Of a stretch of 64,000 bases of DNA, positions 46,622 to 57,903 are shown piece after piece. The notes beneath the pieces were generated by a model that saw only the letters and a program-made list of their open reading frames with translations, was not told where the DNA came from and ran no database searches. A program made the position numbers and the translations under genes. The stretch is taken from assembly GCF_018143015.1 (NCBI RefSeq), contig NC_054747.1, forward strand, positions 31,366,733-31,430,732, in the 5' to 3' direction. Origin of the DNA: Lytechinus variegatus (Eukaryota; Echinodermata; Echinoidea; Temnopleuroida; Toxopneustidae). Every line of letters starts with the position of its first letter. Positions within the stretch are counted from its first letter, which is position 1.

Positions 46622-48235
46622 GTCTCACCTGCGAAGCAGAGTGAGACTATAGGCGCCGCTTTTCCGACGGCGGCGGCGACGGCGGCGGCGTCAACATCAA
46701 ATCTTAACCTGAGTTTAAGTTTTTGAAATGACATCATAACTTAGAAAGTATATGGACCTAGTTCATGAAACTTGGCCATAAGGTTAATCAAGTATTACTG
46801 AACATCCTATTAAAGTTTCATGTCACATGACCAAGGTCAAAGGTCATTTAGGGTCAATGAACTTAGACCATGTTGGAGGAATCAACATCGAAATCTTCAC
46901 CTGAGGTTAAGTTTTTGAAATGTCATCATAACTTAGAAAATATATGGACCTAGTTCATGAAACTTGGACATAAGGTTAATCAAGTATCACTGAACATCCT
47001 GCATGAGTTTCACATCACATGACCAAGGTCAAAGGTCATTTAGGGTCAATGAACTTTGGCTGAATTGGGGATATCTGTTGAATTCCCATCATAACTTTGA
47101 AAGTTTATGGATCTGATTCATGAAACTTGGACATAATAGTAATCAAGCATCACTGAATATTTTGTGCAAGTTTCAGGTCTCATGATTAAGGTCAAAGGTC
47201 ATTTAGCATTTTAGGGTCAATGAACTTTGGCCGAATCGGGGTATCTGTTGAATTACCATCATAACTTTGAAAGTTTATTAGTCTAGTTCATTAAACTTGG
47301 ACATATGAGTAATCAAATATCACTGAACATCCTGTGCGCGTTTCAGGTCACATGACCAAGGTCAAAGGTCAATGACCTTTGGCCGAATTGGGGATATCTG
47401 TTGAATTCCCATCATAACTTTGAAAGTTTATGGATCTGATTCATGAAACTTGGACATAACAGTAATCAAGCATCACTGAACATTTTGTGCAAGTTTCAGG
47501 TCTCATGATTAAGGTCAAAGGTCAATGAACTTAGACCATGTTGGAGGAATCAACATCGAAATCTTAACCTGAGGTTAAGTTTTTGAAATGTCATCATAAC
47601 TTAGGAAATATATGGACCTAGTTCATGAAACTTGGACATAAGGTTAATCAAGTATCACTGAACATCCTGCATGAGTTTCACGTCACATGACCAAGGTCAA
47701 AGGTCATTTAGGGTCAATGAACTTTGGCCGAATCGGGGGTATCTGTTGAATTACCATCATAACTTTGAAAGTTTATTGGTCTAGTTCATTAAACTTGGAC
47801 ATTAGAGTAATCAAGTATCACTGAACATCCTGTGCGCGTTTCAGGTCACATGACCAAGGTCAAAGGTCAATGAACTTTGGCCGAATTGGGTGTATCTGTT
47901 GAATTACCATCATAACTTTGAAAGTTTATGGATCTGATTCATGAAACTTGTACAAAAGAGTAATCAAGTATCACTGAACATCCTGTGCGAGTTTCAGGTC
48001 ACATGATCAAGGTCAAAGGTCATGTAAAGTCAATGAACTTTGGCCATGTTGGGGTTTTTTGTTGAATAACCATCATATCTCTGTAAGTTTATTGGTCTAG
48101 TTCATAAAAAGTGGACATAAGAGTAACCATGTATCACTGAACATCTTGTGCGAGTTAGAGTAGTATTCAAAGTCAGCACTGCTGCTATATTGAACCGCGT
48201 GATGCAGGTGAGACGGCCAGAGGCATTCCACTTGT
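46622..48235. mobile_element. DR1-array element, copy 2, inside the Gypsy fossil
   Basis: Same ends and interior as 12707-14799, without that copy's nested insertion. It holds eight AAGGTCAAAGGTCA sites in monomers of about 150-190 bp, and begins with a GGCGGCGGCGACGGCGGCGG tract. It splits the integrase part of the Gypsy fossil, so it is younger than that element. Confidence 0.8.
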
Positions 48236-49886
48236 TGTCATTAGCTTGTTGCTCGTCATCAAAGGTGGGTGTCTTCAGATCAACTGGAATCCTCACCTCC
48301 CTGCCCAACGTCATGATATTTGGGCTTTCTCCTGTTGACTCTTGTGGTATGGCTCGATAGGCACTTGTAGCATGTGCCAGATTTTGATCCCAATTCTTCT
48401 TTCCTGCATCGTCTTCAAGGAGCATGGAGACAATATTGATCAAAGTCTTGTTGAAGCATTCTACAAAGTCCATCAGATTTTGGATTATAGGGCGTTGTCC
48501 TAGTCTTGGTGACCTTTAAGATTTCACACTCGTCAGTAAACAACCGGGATTCAAAATTGGATCCTTGGTCGGAGTGGAGCTCCAGGGGAATTGTTGTCAT
48601 TTGCATATCTGCATATATGAATCTGCATATATGAATCTGCATATAAAATCTGCATATAAAATCTTAAATAAGTGCCTTTGCTCCCGTCTCCACTCTAGCA
48701 TCAGGAAGAGGGTATGCCTCCATCCACTTTGTGTGATAATCACTGACAACCAGTATCCACTGATTACCTGATGCCGTTTTGGGAAATGAGCCCATCAAAT
48801 CTATGGTGACTCCATCGGTGGCCCTACACGACTCTGCTGCAATGGAGCACACCGTTTCTTTGAAGGTGATTATCTTCTCTTGCAGAGGGTACAAGTCCTC
48901 AGATAGGATCTCACATCAACAGCAACTCCGCACCAGTAAATCCTTGCTTTTATCTTTGCCAGGGTTTTCTTCAATCATAGGTGTCCTCCTAATGGGTTTC
49001 CGTGTATTTCCGCTATCACTTCCTTGCGGAGACTCTCAGGCAAAATCACTTGCCTCTTGACACATTCCCCATTATCTGACTCCCATCTTCGGTACAGAAC
49101 GCCTTCATGAGTCTCAATCTGTTCCCATTGAGCCCAATATGTCTTAATTGCTGATTGCTTCTGAGCTATTGTACTCCAATCTGGTCGAGATTCCTGGTTA
49201 TCCTTCATCACTAGCATCCAATTCAGCGTGTCATCTGCCAGTTGTGCTTGTCGCAACTCAGCAAGTGTTAGTGAAGGCCGAGAAGATATACCCCTGATGC
49301 TACATTCTTCCTTAGCAGGAGATATTGTAGGATCATTCAGGACACTAGTATCCACGTTTACTTCTTCTCTTCCACATTGCTTACATTGCATACGAGACAA
49401 ACCATCAGCATTTGTATGCTTTCTGCCAGGGCTATGCTCTATTGTTAGATTGTACTCTGATATTGCTTGCAACCATCTTGCCAACTGACCCTCTGGACTC
49501 TTAAAATTAGTCAGCCATTTCAGAGTGGCATGATCTGTACGGACAGTGATTGTCCTTCCATAAAGGTACTGCCTGAAGTTCTTCAGAGATTCGACTAGAG
49601 CGAGAAGTTCTTGCCTGGTAACACAGTAAGCTCTTTCAGCACGGCTGAGTTTTCTATTGTGATAGGCAATAACCCTTTCTTGTCCTTCCTGAACCTGAGA
49701 CAGGACTGCTCCAATGGCATTTGCACTTGCATCTGTGTCCAAAATGAAATCGTCCTGGGGAATGGGGTATGTGAGGATTGGTGCACACTGCAATTTCTCC
49801 TTCAGCTCCTGCAATGCACGCTCACAGCTATCACTCCATTCAAACCTAGCGGATTTCTTTGTCAAACTATGGAGGGGACTTGCTAG

Positions 49887-50841
49887 AAATAGTGTCAGGG
49901 CCAGCCAGAGGTGTTATTTATGTACAGGGACTGTTTGTGTACTCAGTTCAGTTAAAAGTTCAATCATTGCAGGTGGTTGTGTTACAAGTGGTCAGTGCAT
50001 GCATGCTGCAGTGCATTCGAGTCAGAGTTTATCACATTGAGACCTCTAGTTCAGGGTGCAATTCCCACAGTTCTGCTTAATTTATATTTGTTGAAGACCT
50101 CGACTTTTGAGTAATAACGACAAGTTGAAAGGTATAAACTATTTCATACCGTTGCGCGCGATATAAAAGGCATGATAGTAATGGTCAGATCATGCCAAGA
50201 GGACATGCACCACTGCGTATTGATCAGTAAGATTATGCATTGCATATCATGTACGCATTGGCATTTAAGTGCAACTTAAGTCATACTTAAATCTTTGTGA
50301 AACATCCCCCTGGTCAGCTTATAGGGATTAACGATGTAGTGGTTGCGGATGAGAGTATATGGATAGATAACATGAGTTCCATGAATTTTGAAGAACTCAT
50401 GAGGAATATAGAAAGAAGGACGAAAACGTGGGGTATTTTTCCCAGCATTTACCATGCAGGATGGGCAGTGTTTTGTACACCTTGGCCTCATGATAATAAA
50501 GCTTAACAAATGTTTTCTACAATTTATGCATTGATTATTGTGTATGATCAAATCATTAAAATCAGCTCCACAATCAATTACTAAGCTTTGTGTTGACATG
50601 AAGTCACTGTCAGGCATGAATTTACATAAATTTATTATATTACTCTATCGTACTGTATGTAAATATGGTATTATGAGAATGTATTCTTCTTTATAATTTC
50701 TTTACAATGTTATTTGTTTGCTTTAATAATTATGAAGTTGTGCTTTACAATATGCTACAATGTAAACAAATCAAAATGAATTTTTGAGGGTTGACGATTA
50801 TACATCCTGTATTTTATGTTCTGATTCATGAAATTCCAAAC
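49887..50841. other. Right flank of the Gypsy fossil, nothing recognised
   Basis: No LTR or further pol can be read. A GATATAAAAGG word near 50160 is not linked to a gene. The short frames are not supported. Confidence 0.35.
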
Positions 50842-51150
50842 TCTGATAGCAGGTTTAACTTAACCTCAAGTTTAAAGTTGTGGTTTAGGTATGGACAGCC
50901 AATTGTTACATAAATCACTAACGGTAGAGATATCATATTTCAGCTCATTTGGCTCTCAAATCATTCATAATTGTCTAGGAAGTATAAGTAGATCATTGTC
51001 TTCACCATCAATGAATCGGGAAAGAGCACAGTAAACATAACAAATGTACAACTTAATAAACAATTTTGATACTTTTGGCTTCCCATACTTAAACCACACC
51101 TCTTCAAACCTGAGTTTAAGTTAAACCTGACTTCAGAATACGGGCCTATA
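50842..51150. mobile_element. Foldback MITE (AGGTTTAACTTAA arms), copy 1
   Basis: The left arm CAGGTTTAACTTAACCTCAAG...GTATGGACAGCC is mirrored at the right by GGCTTCCCATAC...CTGAGTTTAAGTTAAACCTG and the end GACTTCAGAATACGGGCC. The second copy at 63243-63540 has the same right end. Confidence 0.65.
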
Positions 51151-51870
51151 TAATCTCATTACATCACGGATTGAAGATGCAAGGAAAAATATTCCACTTT
51201 GGTATTTAAAAAAAATTTTAAAAGAGATGTTGAGATGATGGTTTTTATTGTATGTTGAACATTTCAGAGATGAAAGAAAGGCATTAAAGCTACACGTTCC
51301 ATGGTTAATGTACATAATGGTATAAGATATAAGATGGCACCTCATTGAATAATAACATTGTGTTAACCAGCTTCAGTTTACTTTTCCTTGTTAAGCAGTG
51401 AGCACCCAAAAAGATGTCCTTAAAACTTGCGAAACTTTTTAAAAGGTTTATGTATATTTTTCTCATTTTCTGTGCAATATTTATGTGAAAACTTAATATA
51501 ACATTTTGTCAAATTGATGTATCTTTATTGCCAATTTTTGGTGATGTACGATTCTTATTCATATGTTGTAAACTGATTATAGTGTTCAGTATTGTAATAA
51601 ATATTTTACTTGTACTTTACCTGCGATTGATTCTGTGGATGGGGTCACTTTTTACAAGAGATTGACAGAGGATGAAAAAACAACGAGCGTGTGTGAGTGA
51701 CTATGAACCTGCAACAATAAAACTATGTACCTTATTACTTATCAAGCGGGGCATGTTAATAAAAATTCCATTTAAAAACAGATTTTGTCCAATAAACCAG
51801 TTTTATCCATTTAAATTCAATTATTCAAAGCTCTTTAAATATACATCTCCATTTATCTGCAGTGCTCCTA
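51151..51870. other. AT-rich spacer, nothing recognised
   Basis: No supported frame or repeat end. Confidence 0.4.
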
Positions 51871-51908
51871 GCATGGACCCTACTACAACCTCGTTGTAGG
51901 GTCCATGC
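51871..51908. repeat. 38-bp hairpin
   Basis: GCATGGACCCTAC and GTAGGGTCCATGC face each other across ACAAC/GTTGT stems, a nearly perfect palindrome. It could be one end of a decayed element. Confidence 0.6.
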
Positions 51909-54084
51909 TCCTCTCTACATTATAGCAATCAATTTCATGACCAGCTAGATTAATATAGGGGAATTAATGGAGAGACACTGTATAGAATTTCTATTTAGAA
52001 AAAGGAACATTCTTGTCAATATTAATTTTATTCACTTGAATGTGAAGACTTGTCAGTTTGACTGTTTGACAAACAATTTGTCATTTTCTAAAAGAAATTC
52101 TATAAAGTTATGGTGCCTGTCTTAAGGTATCTCTTTGAAATTGAGGAGATAGTAAGGATATCTTGGCATTAATGAAGAGAGGGGAAACTTGCAGGAAAGT
52201 TGAATGAGACTATAATTGTTTTGTAGCCTTGCTGTTAGCTACACTTTCAAAACAATCTCCAATTTAAATGAATATATTAAGAGAAGGGCTCTTAATAGAA
52301 TTTCTACTAGAAAGTAAAAAGTTTCATATGAAAAAGGCAAGCAGATCTTGAAATTTTGACGGAATAGAGAATCTACTAATTTTCAGATGAATCTTAAATT
52401 TTTCAAAATGGAAATTCTAATAAAGTGTCCCTCCATTAATAGGATCTTCCAATAATGCTGAGGTTCTATGACCCTATTTTTTGTTCTCATTAATTGTAAT
52501 TAACTGCAACTAAGTCAAATGGCCCAGGGAATATTTAAGTTTACATTAAAGAATATTGGGTTGACGACAAGTCATTTTATTAAAACACCTTGCCAAAAAA
52601 GGAAGTATGATATGACAAAATTAATTGGCCTCATGAGCCCTCAGCCTTATGGATCCGCTCTATAGCTGTGGATTCCATGACCCTATGATGAGATAATGAA
52701 ATTTGAATACATTTTGTGCAGAGAGATTTTAAAAAGTAGATTTAAGAAGAAATTGGAGATTTCAAAGCTGGGAATGGGGTAAAGAGGGGGTGGGGAGGTG
52801 AATGAATGAATGAATGAGAGGGAGAGAGAGAGAGAGAAGACTAAATAAGAGAAGAAAATGAGATTGGAGAACAAGGAAGATTGCGAAAGGCCCAGAATCA
52901 AGCGTAGGTGAGATAGATGGAGACAATCGTGGGGGGGGGATGACCTAATGATAGAAGGAATTGAGAGGGAGAAATAACATTAAATGAAAGAGGAAAGATT
53001 GAGATTTGGAATAGAAAGAGATAGGAAGATGGAAAGCTGGAGGAAGAGTAGGTGAGAGAGAGATAAAAGGATTAAAAGATGGATGAAAAGGTACTAGTAT
53101 GTGTGTGTGAGAGAGAGAGAAAGATTGAAATTAGGAAAGTAGGTGAGAGAGAGAACGATTGAAAGTTGGAGGAAGAGTAGGTGAGAGAGAGACACACACA
53201 TCCACATATAAAGGAAGAAGTGAAGAGAGGTCGATGGGGAAGGCTGAATGAAAGAGGGACAATGATACGTGTAGTTTAATTGTAAATGTTAGGGGGTCAA
53301 TTAGTTTTGGAAATGAAGGAACTTGAAGACAAAGAGACTGGGAGCAGCGGCTGTCGCTGCAGCTAGAGATGGCAGCCCAAATTGTGTGAGAGAAGTGACT
53401 GATGAAAGTGGAGAAATAGGAAGTCATGAGAGAGAGAAAGGGAGAAAAATAGTAGCAACAGCTACTTTTTTCGATTTATCGTCAGAAAGGGAAAGTGATT
53501 TGGAAAAGTTTGTAATCAACGACAAATTCTGCAGCAAAATTGGAGAAAATCCTTGACTTATTTTGTATCATGCAAGATACCTTACGATTGGTGCTGCAGA
53601 AGAGTTTCTTTGTGACTGAGGACAAAAATCTATCATTTTTCAACATCAAATAAGGGTGTAAGGGGTGAATTCCTGTGAATATTTTGACGGGGTATGTGAA
53701 GACAAATCTCAATCTTTTATTATGATTTACTTTTGACTCCATAATATTATTTTTATGTCGTAAAATACGCCGGCAAAATGCCATTACCACACACAGATTG
53801 AATTTATGCAGTGCGCTCGTGCTGTTATGGCCGGCTGGTCAAGGAGCTCTGCAGTTTGCTCCACCAGCCTCGGCGCCGCGGCGGAGCTCAACAGAGCCAG
53901 AGGTCGATGCGATGTACTCGGTGGACACAGTCTCAGTCACAGACGTCAGTGAAGACGGAAAACTCGCGGTTTGGCGGTTGTATAAAAACTTGTAACTAGT
54001 CTTGAGGACGCAATGATGATGTTTTTTGATATAATGACATATACTTCTTCATCATTGACGTCTTGACACTGTTGTAATTATTAT
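51909..54084. repeat. Spacer with a long purine-rich (GA) tract at about 52690-53450
   Basis: The + strand is overwhelmingly purine over about 750 bp, with GAGAGA, GAATGAATGAATGA and GTGTGTGTGAGAGAGAG subruns. Outside the tract nothing is recognised; a GC-rich patch at 53815-53960 has short frames in two phases that I cannot support. Confidence 0.6.
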
Positions 54085-55563
54085 GGGTCATTCCATGCCA
54101 ATTCACCCAATGTCAATGAATGTGCAATTTTGCACCCGACCGTCTCAGAACTCCATGAACTTGTTGTAATTTGGTATACGTAAAATTCAACATGGCCCAA
54201 GGCCAAGCACAAAACAAAAAAAAATTAGTCCAATTGGTCCATCAGTTCTCGCACTACGGCCCGCCCTTTTCTCCTTGTTTTGACAAAAATGGGCGTGACC
54301 TTCAACTTTCAATGGCCACTGCATCGTTACGTGTTGACCAATTTTCATGAAACTGGTACCATTTGAATTTGATAGGAAATTCAGAGAGGAATCCAAAACA
54401 TGCATCGAATAATGTATTGGAGCAATTTATAAGGTCATGACCTTTGACCTTAACTTTGACCTTGAGTTTGACCCCCGGACAAATAATTTTTTAACTTGAT
54501 TTTCGTATATGTTAATTATTGGTATGATATTGACAAAATATGTTAAAATCAATCCAATGATGATATTTGATTTCTTCACCTTTAAATTTAAAAACTCTTC
54601 CAAAGATACCATGAAATTTCACTCTAGTCCCACACACTGATATTCATGTTAGTAAAGTGTTTACCAGTTACATGATTTCTTCCAATCTTCAGTTACAGCA
54701 TGCAAACACATGAAAAGAAATTAAGCTTAATCAGTTTACAAATAAAAGACTAAACCTTTATGCTAATGAATAGGTATCTGTTTAGGCATTTTATGATTCA
54801 GCAATATATATCATATACATATATATACATGTATATATTTTGATGATAAAAGTGAAGACTTTACTACTATGAATATATATGATATATATTGCCGAACATC
54901 AAAATGAATATATATTGATGAACATCAAAATGCCTAAACAGATACCTATTCATGAGCATAAAGGTTTAATCTTTTATTTGTGAACTGATTAAGCTTAATT
55001 TCTTTTCATGTGCTTGCATACTGTAACTTAAGATTGGAAGAAATCATGTAACTGGTAAACACTTTACTAACATGAATATCAGTGTGTGGGACTAGAGTGA
55101 AATTTCATGGTATCTTTGGAAGAGTTTTTAAAGGTGAAGAAATAAAATATCATCATTGATTTTAACATATTTTGTCAATATCATACCAATAATTAACATA
55201 CATTTGTCCAGGGGTCAAACTCAAGGTCAAAGTTAAGGTCAAAGGTCATGACCTTATAAATTGCTCCAATACATTATTCGATGCATGTTTTGGATTCCTC
55301 TCTGAATTTCCTATCAAATGGTACCAGTTTCATGAAAATTGGTCAACACATAACGACGCAGTGGCCATTGAAAGTTGAAGGTCACGCCCATTTTTGTCAA
55401 AACAAGGAGAAAAGGGCGGGCCGTAGCGCGAGAACCGACGGACCGATTGGACTAATTTTTTTTGTTTTGTGCTTGGGCCATGTTGAATTTTATGTATACC
55501 AAATTACAACGAATTCTGAGACGGTCGGGTGCAACCACTGGGTGAATCCAGATGGAATGACCC
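54085..55563. mobile_element. 1.48-kb palindromic foldback element, copy 2
   Basis: Ends as in 17353-18814 (GGGTCATTCC and GGAATGACCC), with arms of about 700 bp. The outermost, asymmetric terminal bases have the same orientation as in copy 1, but the central ~165 bp is the reverse complement of copy 1's centre. No clear target duplication (left TTAT, right AATA). No transposase. Confidence 0.85.
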
Positions 55564-55572
55564 AATAGTGTC

Positions 55573-56332
55573 TTAACCCTAAAAAGACTGGGGGGGGGCT
55601 GATTCAGCCCCCCCCTCGACATTTTTCGTGATAAATCCGCTGCGCAAAATTTTTTGACCGCGTCGCTCGCTGACTTTTTACTTTCAAGTCTCGCGCAACT
55701 TTTGAGACCAAAATTGTGACCCCCGGGTACGCGGTTCCAAAATTACGCAACATTTCGTAAGTGCATGCAGACCCAAAATTACTCAAAAACGTGAATTTGT
55801 GTACAAATCCAATGCAAATAGTGTTCTTAGCCAAAATTCATAAATGTTTCATTATTTTTCCTTTTACTGCTTAAAATCAATTGATTTTATCTTGTTTATG
55901 GTCAAAATAAAATTGTTTTTTCAATTTCCATTGAAAAAACAATAAAAAACAAAAAGTCGAAAAACAAAGAAATACATAAGAAATTTAGAAAACAATAGAA
56001 TACATAAGAAAATAAATTTGATTTTGAAATTTTTTAAAAATCAATTTGATCAGATGCCTATCTAGAGTATGTGAAACAAAAATTAGCATTTCAGGGGCAT
56101 TATTTTATTAATTAGAGCAAACTTATGATTTTACGCATAAATTAGCATAATTAATGAGATATGAGATTTTTTGCCGAATTTGATGTTATAGTTTTGTAGA
56201 TAATGCCATGGGTAATGCGTGTGCCAATTTTCGTCGCGATCGCGCGATCAACGGCCGAGATCATAAGGGGGGGCTGAATCAGCCCCCCCAGTCTTTTTAG
56301 GCGTCGAAATAGCCCAGTCTATTTAGGGTTAA
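55573..56332. mobile_element. piggyBac-like TTAA MITE
   Basis: TTAA at 55573-55576 and 56329-56332. The ends CCCTAAAAAGACTGGG and CCCTAAATAGACTGGG (other strand) are inverted and start CCCT, as piggyBac ends do. Each side also has a GGGGGGCTGATTCAGCCCCC palindrome. The 12-bp ends differ from those of the autonomous element at 27732, so that transposase is probably not its partner. No coding frame. Confidence 0.8.
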
Positions 56333-56342
56333 GCGAAAGACC

Positions 56343-56569
56343 TAAAGCAGCTGGGGTCAGTAAATGAACACCACTGCTCGATGATTATAATAATTAATAG
56401 AAATGGGGGTGGGATCGACAAACTCACCAGGCAAAATATGACATCTGAGGAGCGTTGTCCTAGTTCAAGTTCTGCCAGTCAGCCATATCAGTCAAATCCA
56501 CGGCAGCATGGCCGGTGACGTCACAAGTAGACATTTGGGGGTGGGGTAGGGAAATACGTCGCTACTACA
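56343..56569 (-). repeat. 3' LTR of the gag-only element
   Basis: 227 bp, directly preceded (in - sense) by the polypurine tract. It differs from the other LTR by one substitution near 56405. Confidence 0.88.
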
Positions 56570-57073
56570 GGCCCCCCCGTTTTGAAAAATTTTGGTCATA
56601 TTTTCCAAAATAATTAAAAATCTGGACAAAATTCGGCCACCCAATTTGGAGCGACTATTTCCCGTTGTACCCTCCATAAATTTCCACTGGAGAGCACTAA
56701 AAAAAAATATTTTTTTTTATTTTTTTTTTTAAGAAAAACCTTCCCCCAAGAACACAGGGTCCAAAAACTTAAAACAAATGTGGATCAAAACGATCCAATA
56801 GGCCATATTAAAACAAATTTGAAAACCAAAACAACACCAATTTAGTATCCAAAAATGGCCAAAACACATTGGGAATTTGGCGAATGAATAATATTTTCGC
56901 CTAAACATTCCCTCATAAAAGGGAAAATTTTCTAATGGGCAATATTTAATCGACCGCCAAAAACCAAAAACCTAACTTTATCTAGGCGGTTGCCCTAATG
57001 ACCAGATCACAACGCCCGGTAGCGTTGCTCCGAGTCTCCCAGACAATTTCCGGGTATTTTCCTCAGAGATAAT

Positions 57074-57862
57074 CTATCTCCGAAGCAATCCCCGATCCAT
57101 GTCAGGGTTTCCCAAGGATTTCGTCTTGGGAAATCTGCTAATTCCAGGATCCCATAGCCTCCTCTGCCGGGTGTCAGGCAGTGCCTCTGGCTGCCCCTTC
57201 CAAGAAGGGACTCCTGCTGAAATGCAGGACGAATGCATATTGGCTATAGCAGTATGTGCTGATCCTGGATTACAGAAATCTAGCTGTATCATGGGGTCAG
57301 CTTGACCCAACAGCTCCAAAGCTATGTTCTTATGCTTAATGAGCCGCCTATCCTGGGAAACCGCATCCAGGTTTTGTGGGGCGGACCCAGGAGTTTCTGG
57401 GCTAAGCATACAGCTTTGTTCCTGCCCTACATTATTAGGCATGCTTAGAGGAAATTCCTCCAAGTCTTCACTTCCGGATTTTCCAGAATGGCCTCCTGAT
57501 GACATAGGAATAGAGGCCATGGAACTGGTACCAAGGCGGCAGACAATTATGTCTTCTAGATCCGCCTCCAGTTCATTCTCATTCTCTGACGTAACCGCCA
57601 AAGATTCACCGGCTTGTATACTCTGATTTAGAGTAACCGATGGGATTGATTCGAGAACTGTTGAGAGATCCATTAGATCACCAAGATCTGTATTGAGATC
57701 TATGAGATCGTTCAGATCTGTTTGGAGATCTATGAGGTCTCCAGGATCTGTCTCAAAGTCTATGGGATCTCCCAGATCCGTCTCAAGATCAATTAAGTCG
57801 CCGGCAAGCGTATGTTCTTCAGGATTGCCGGGGCTTGTGCACCATAGTGATACTTCAGCCAC
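57074..57862 (-). CDS. Second frame of the gag-only LTR element, with acidic repeats
   Basis: 262 codons just downstream of gag. The first third holds five or so acidic repeats of about ten residues of the type DLIDLETDLGD. The rest is low-complexity and not recognised; no protease, polymerase or integrase motif is visible. Position suggests it replaces pol. Fossil element; no function is claimed. Confidence 0.6.
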   Translation of the reverse strand: MAEVSLWCTSPGNPEEHTLAGDLIDLETDLGDPIDFETDPGDLIDLQTDLNDLIDLNTDLGDLMDLSTVLESIPSVTLNQSIQAGESLAVTSENENELEADLEDIIVCRLGTSSMASIPMSSGGHSGKSGSEDLEEFPLSMPNNVGQEQSCMLSPETPGSAPQNLDAVSQDRRLIKHKNIALELLGQADPMIQLDFCNPGSAHTAIANMHSSCISAGVPSWKGQPEALPDTRQRRLWDPGISRFPKTKSLGNPDMDRGLLRR

Positions 57863-57903
57863 AGCATCAATACCCTGTTCGTCGCTTGCTGGTGTAGCCG
57901 GAT

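Larger units (their letters stand above)
45414..49886 (-). mobile_element. Gypsy (Ty3) LTR-element pol fossil, interrupted by two DNA elements
   Basis: On the - strand, in order: the RNase H region with the end of the reverse transcriptase (49865-48975, with ILDTDASANAIGAVLSQ and VRTDHATLKWL), the integrase H2C2 region, the integrase core (48894-48415, with TIDLMGSFPK and LHSDQGSNFES), the integrase C-terminal part (46609-46376) and a tail (45805-45414). LTRs, gag and the first part of pol are not seen. It is broken, with several breaks besides the two insertions (45808-46408 and 46622-48235). The nested insertions make it the oldest layer here. Confidence 0.85.

Noticed and set aside
53798-53999. 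Short GC-rich gene
   Set aside because: Two overlapping frames in different phases, no domain, no splice or start support.
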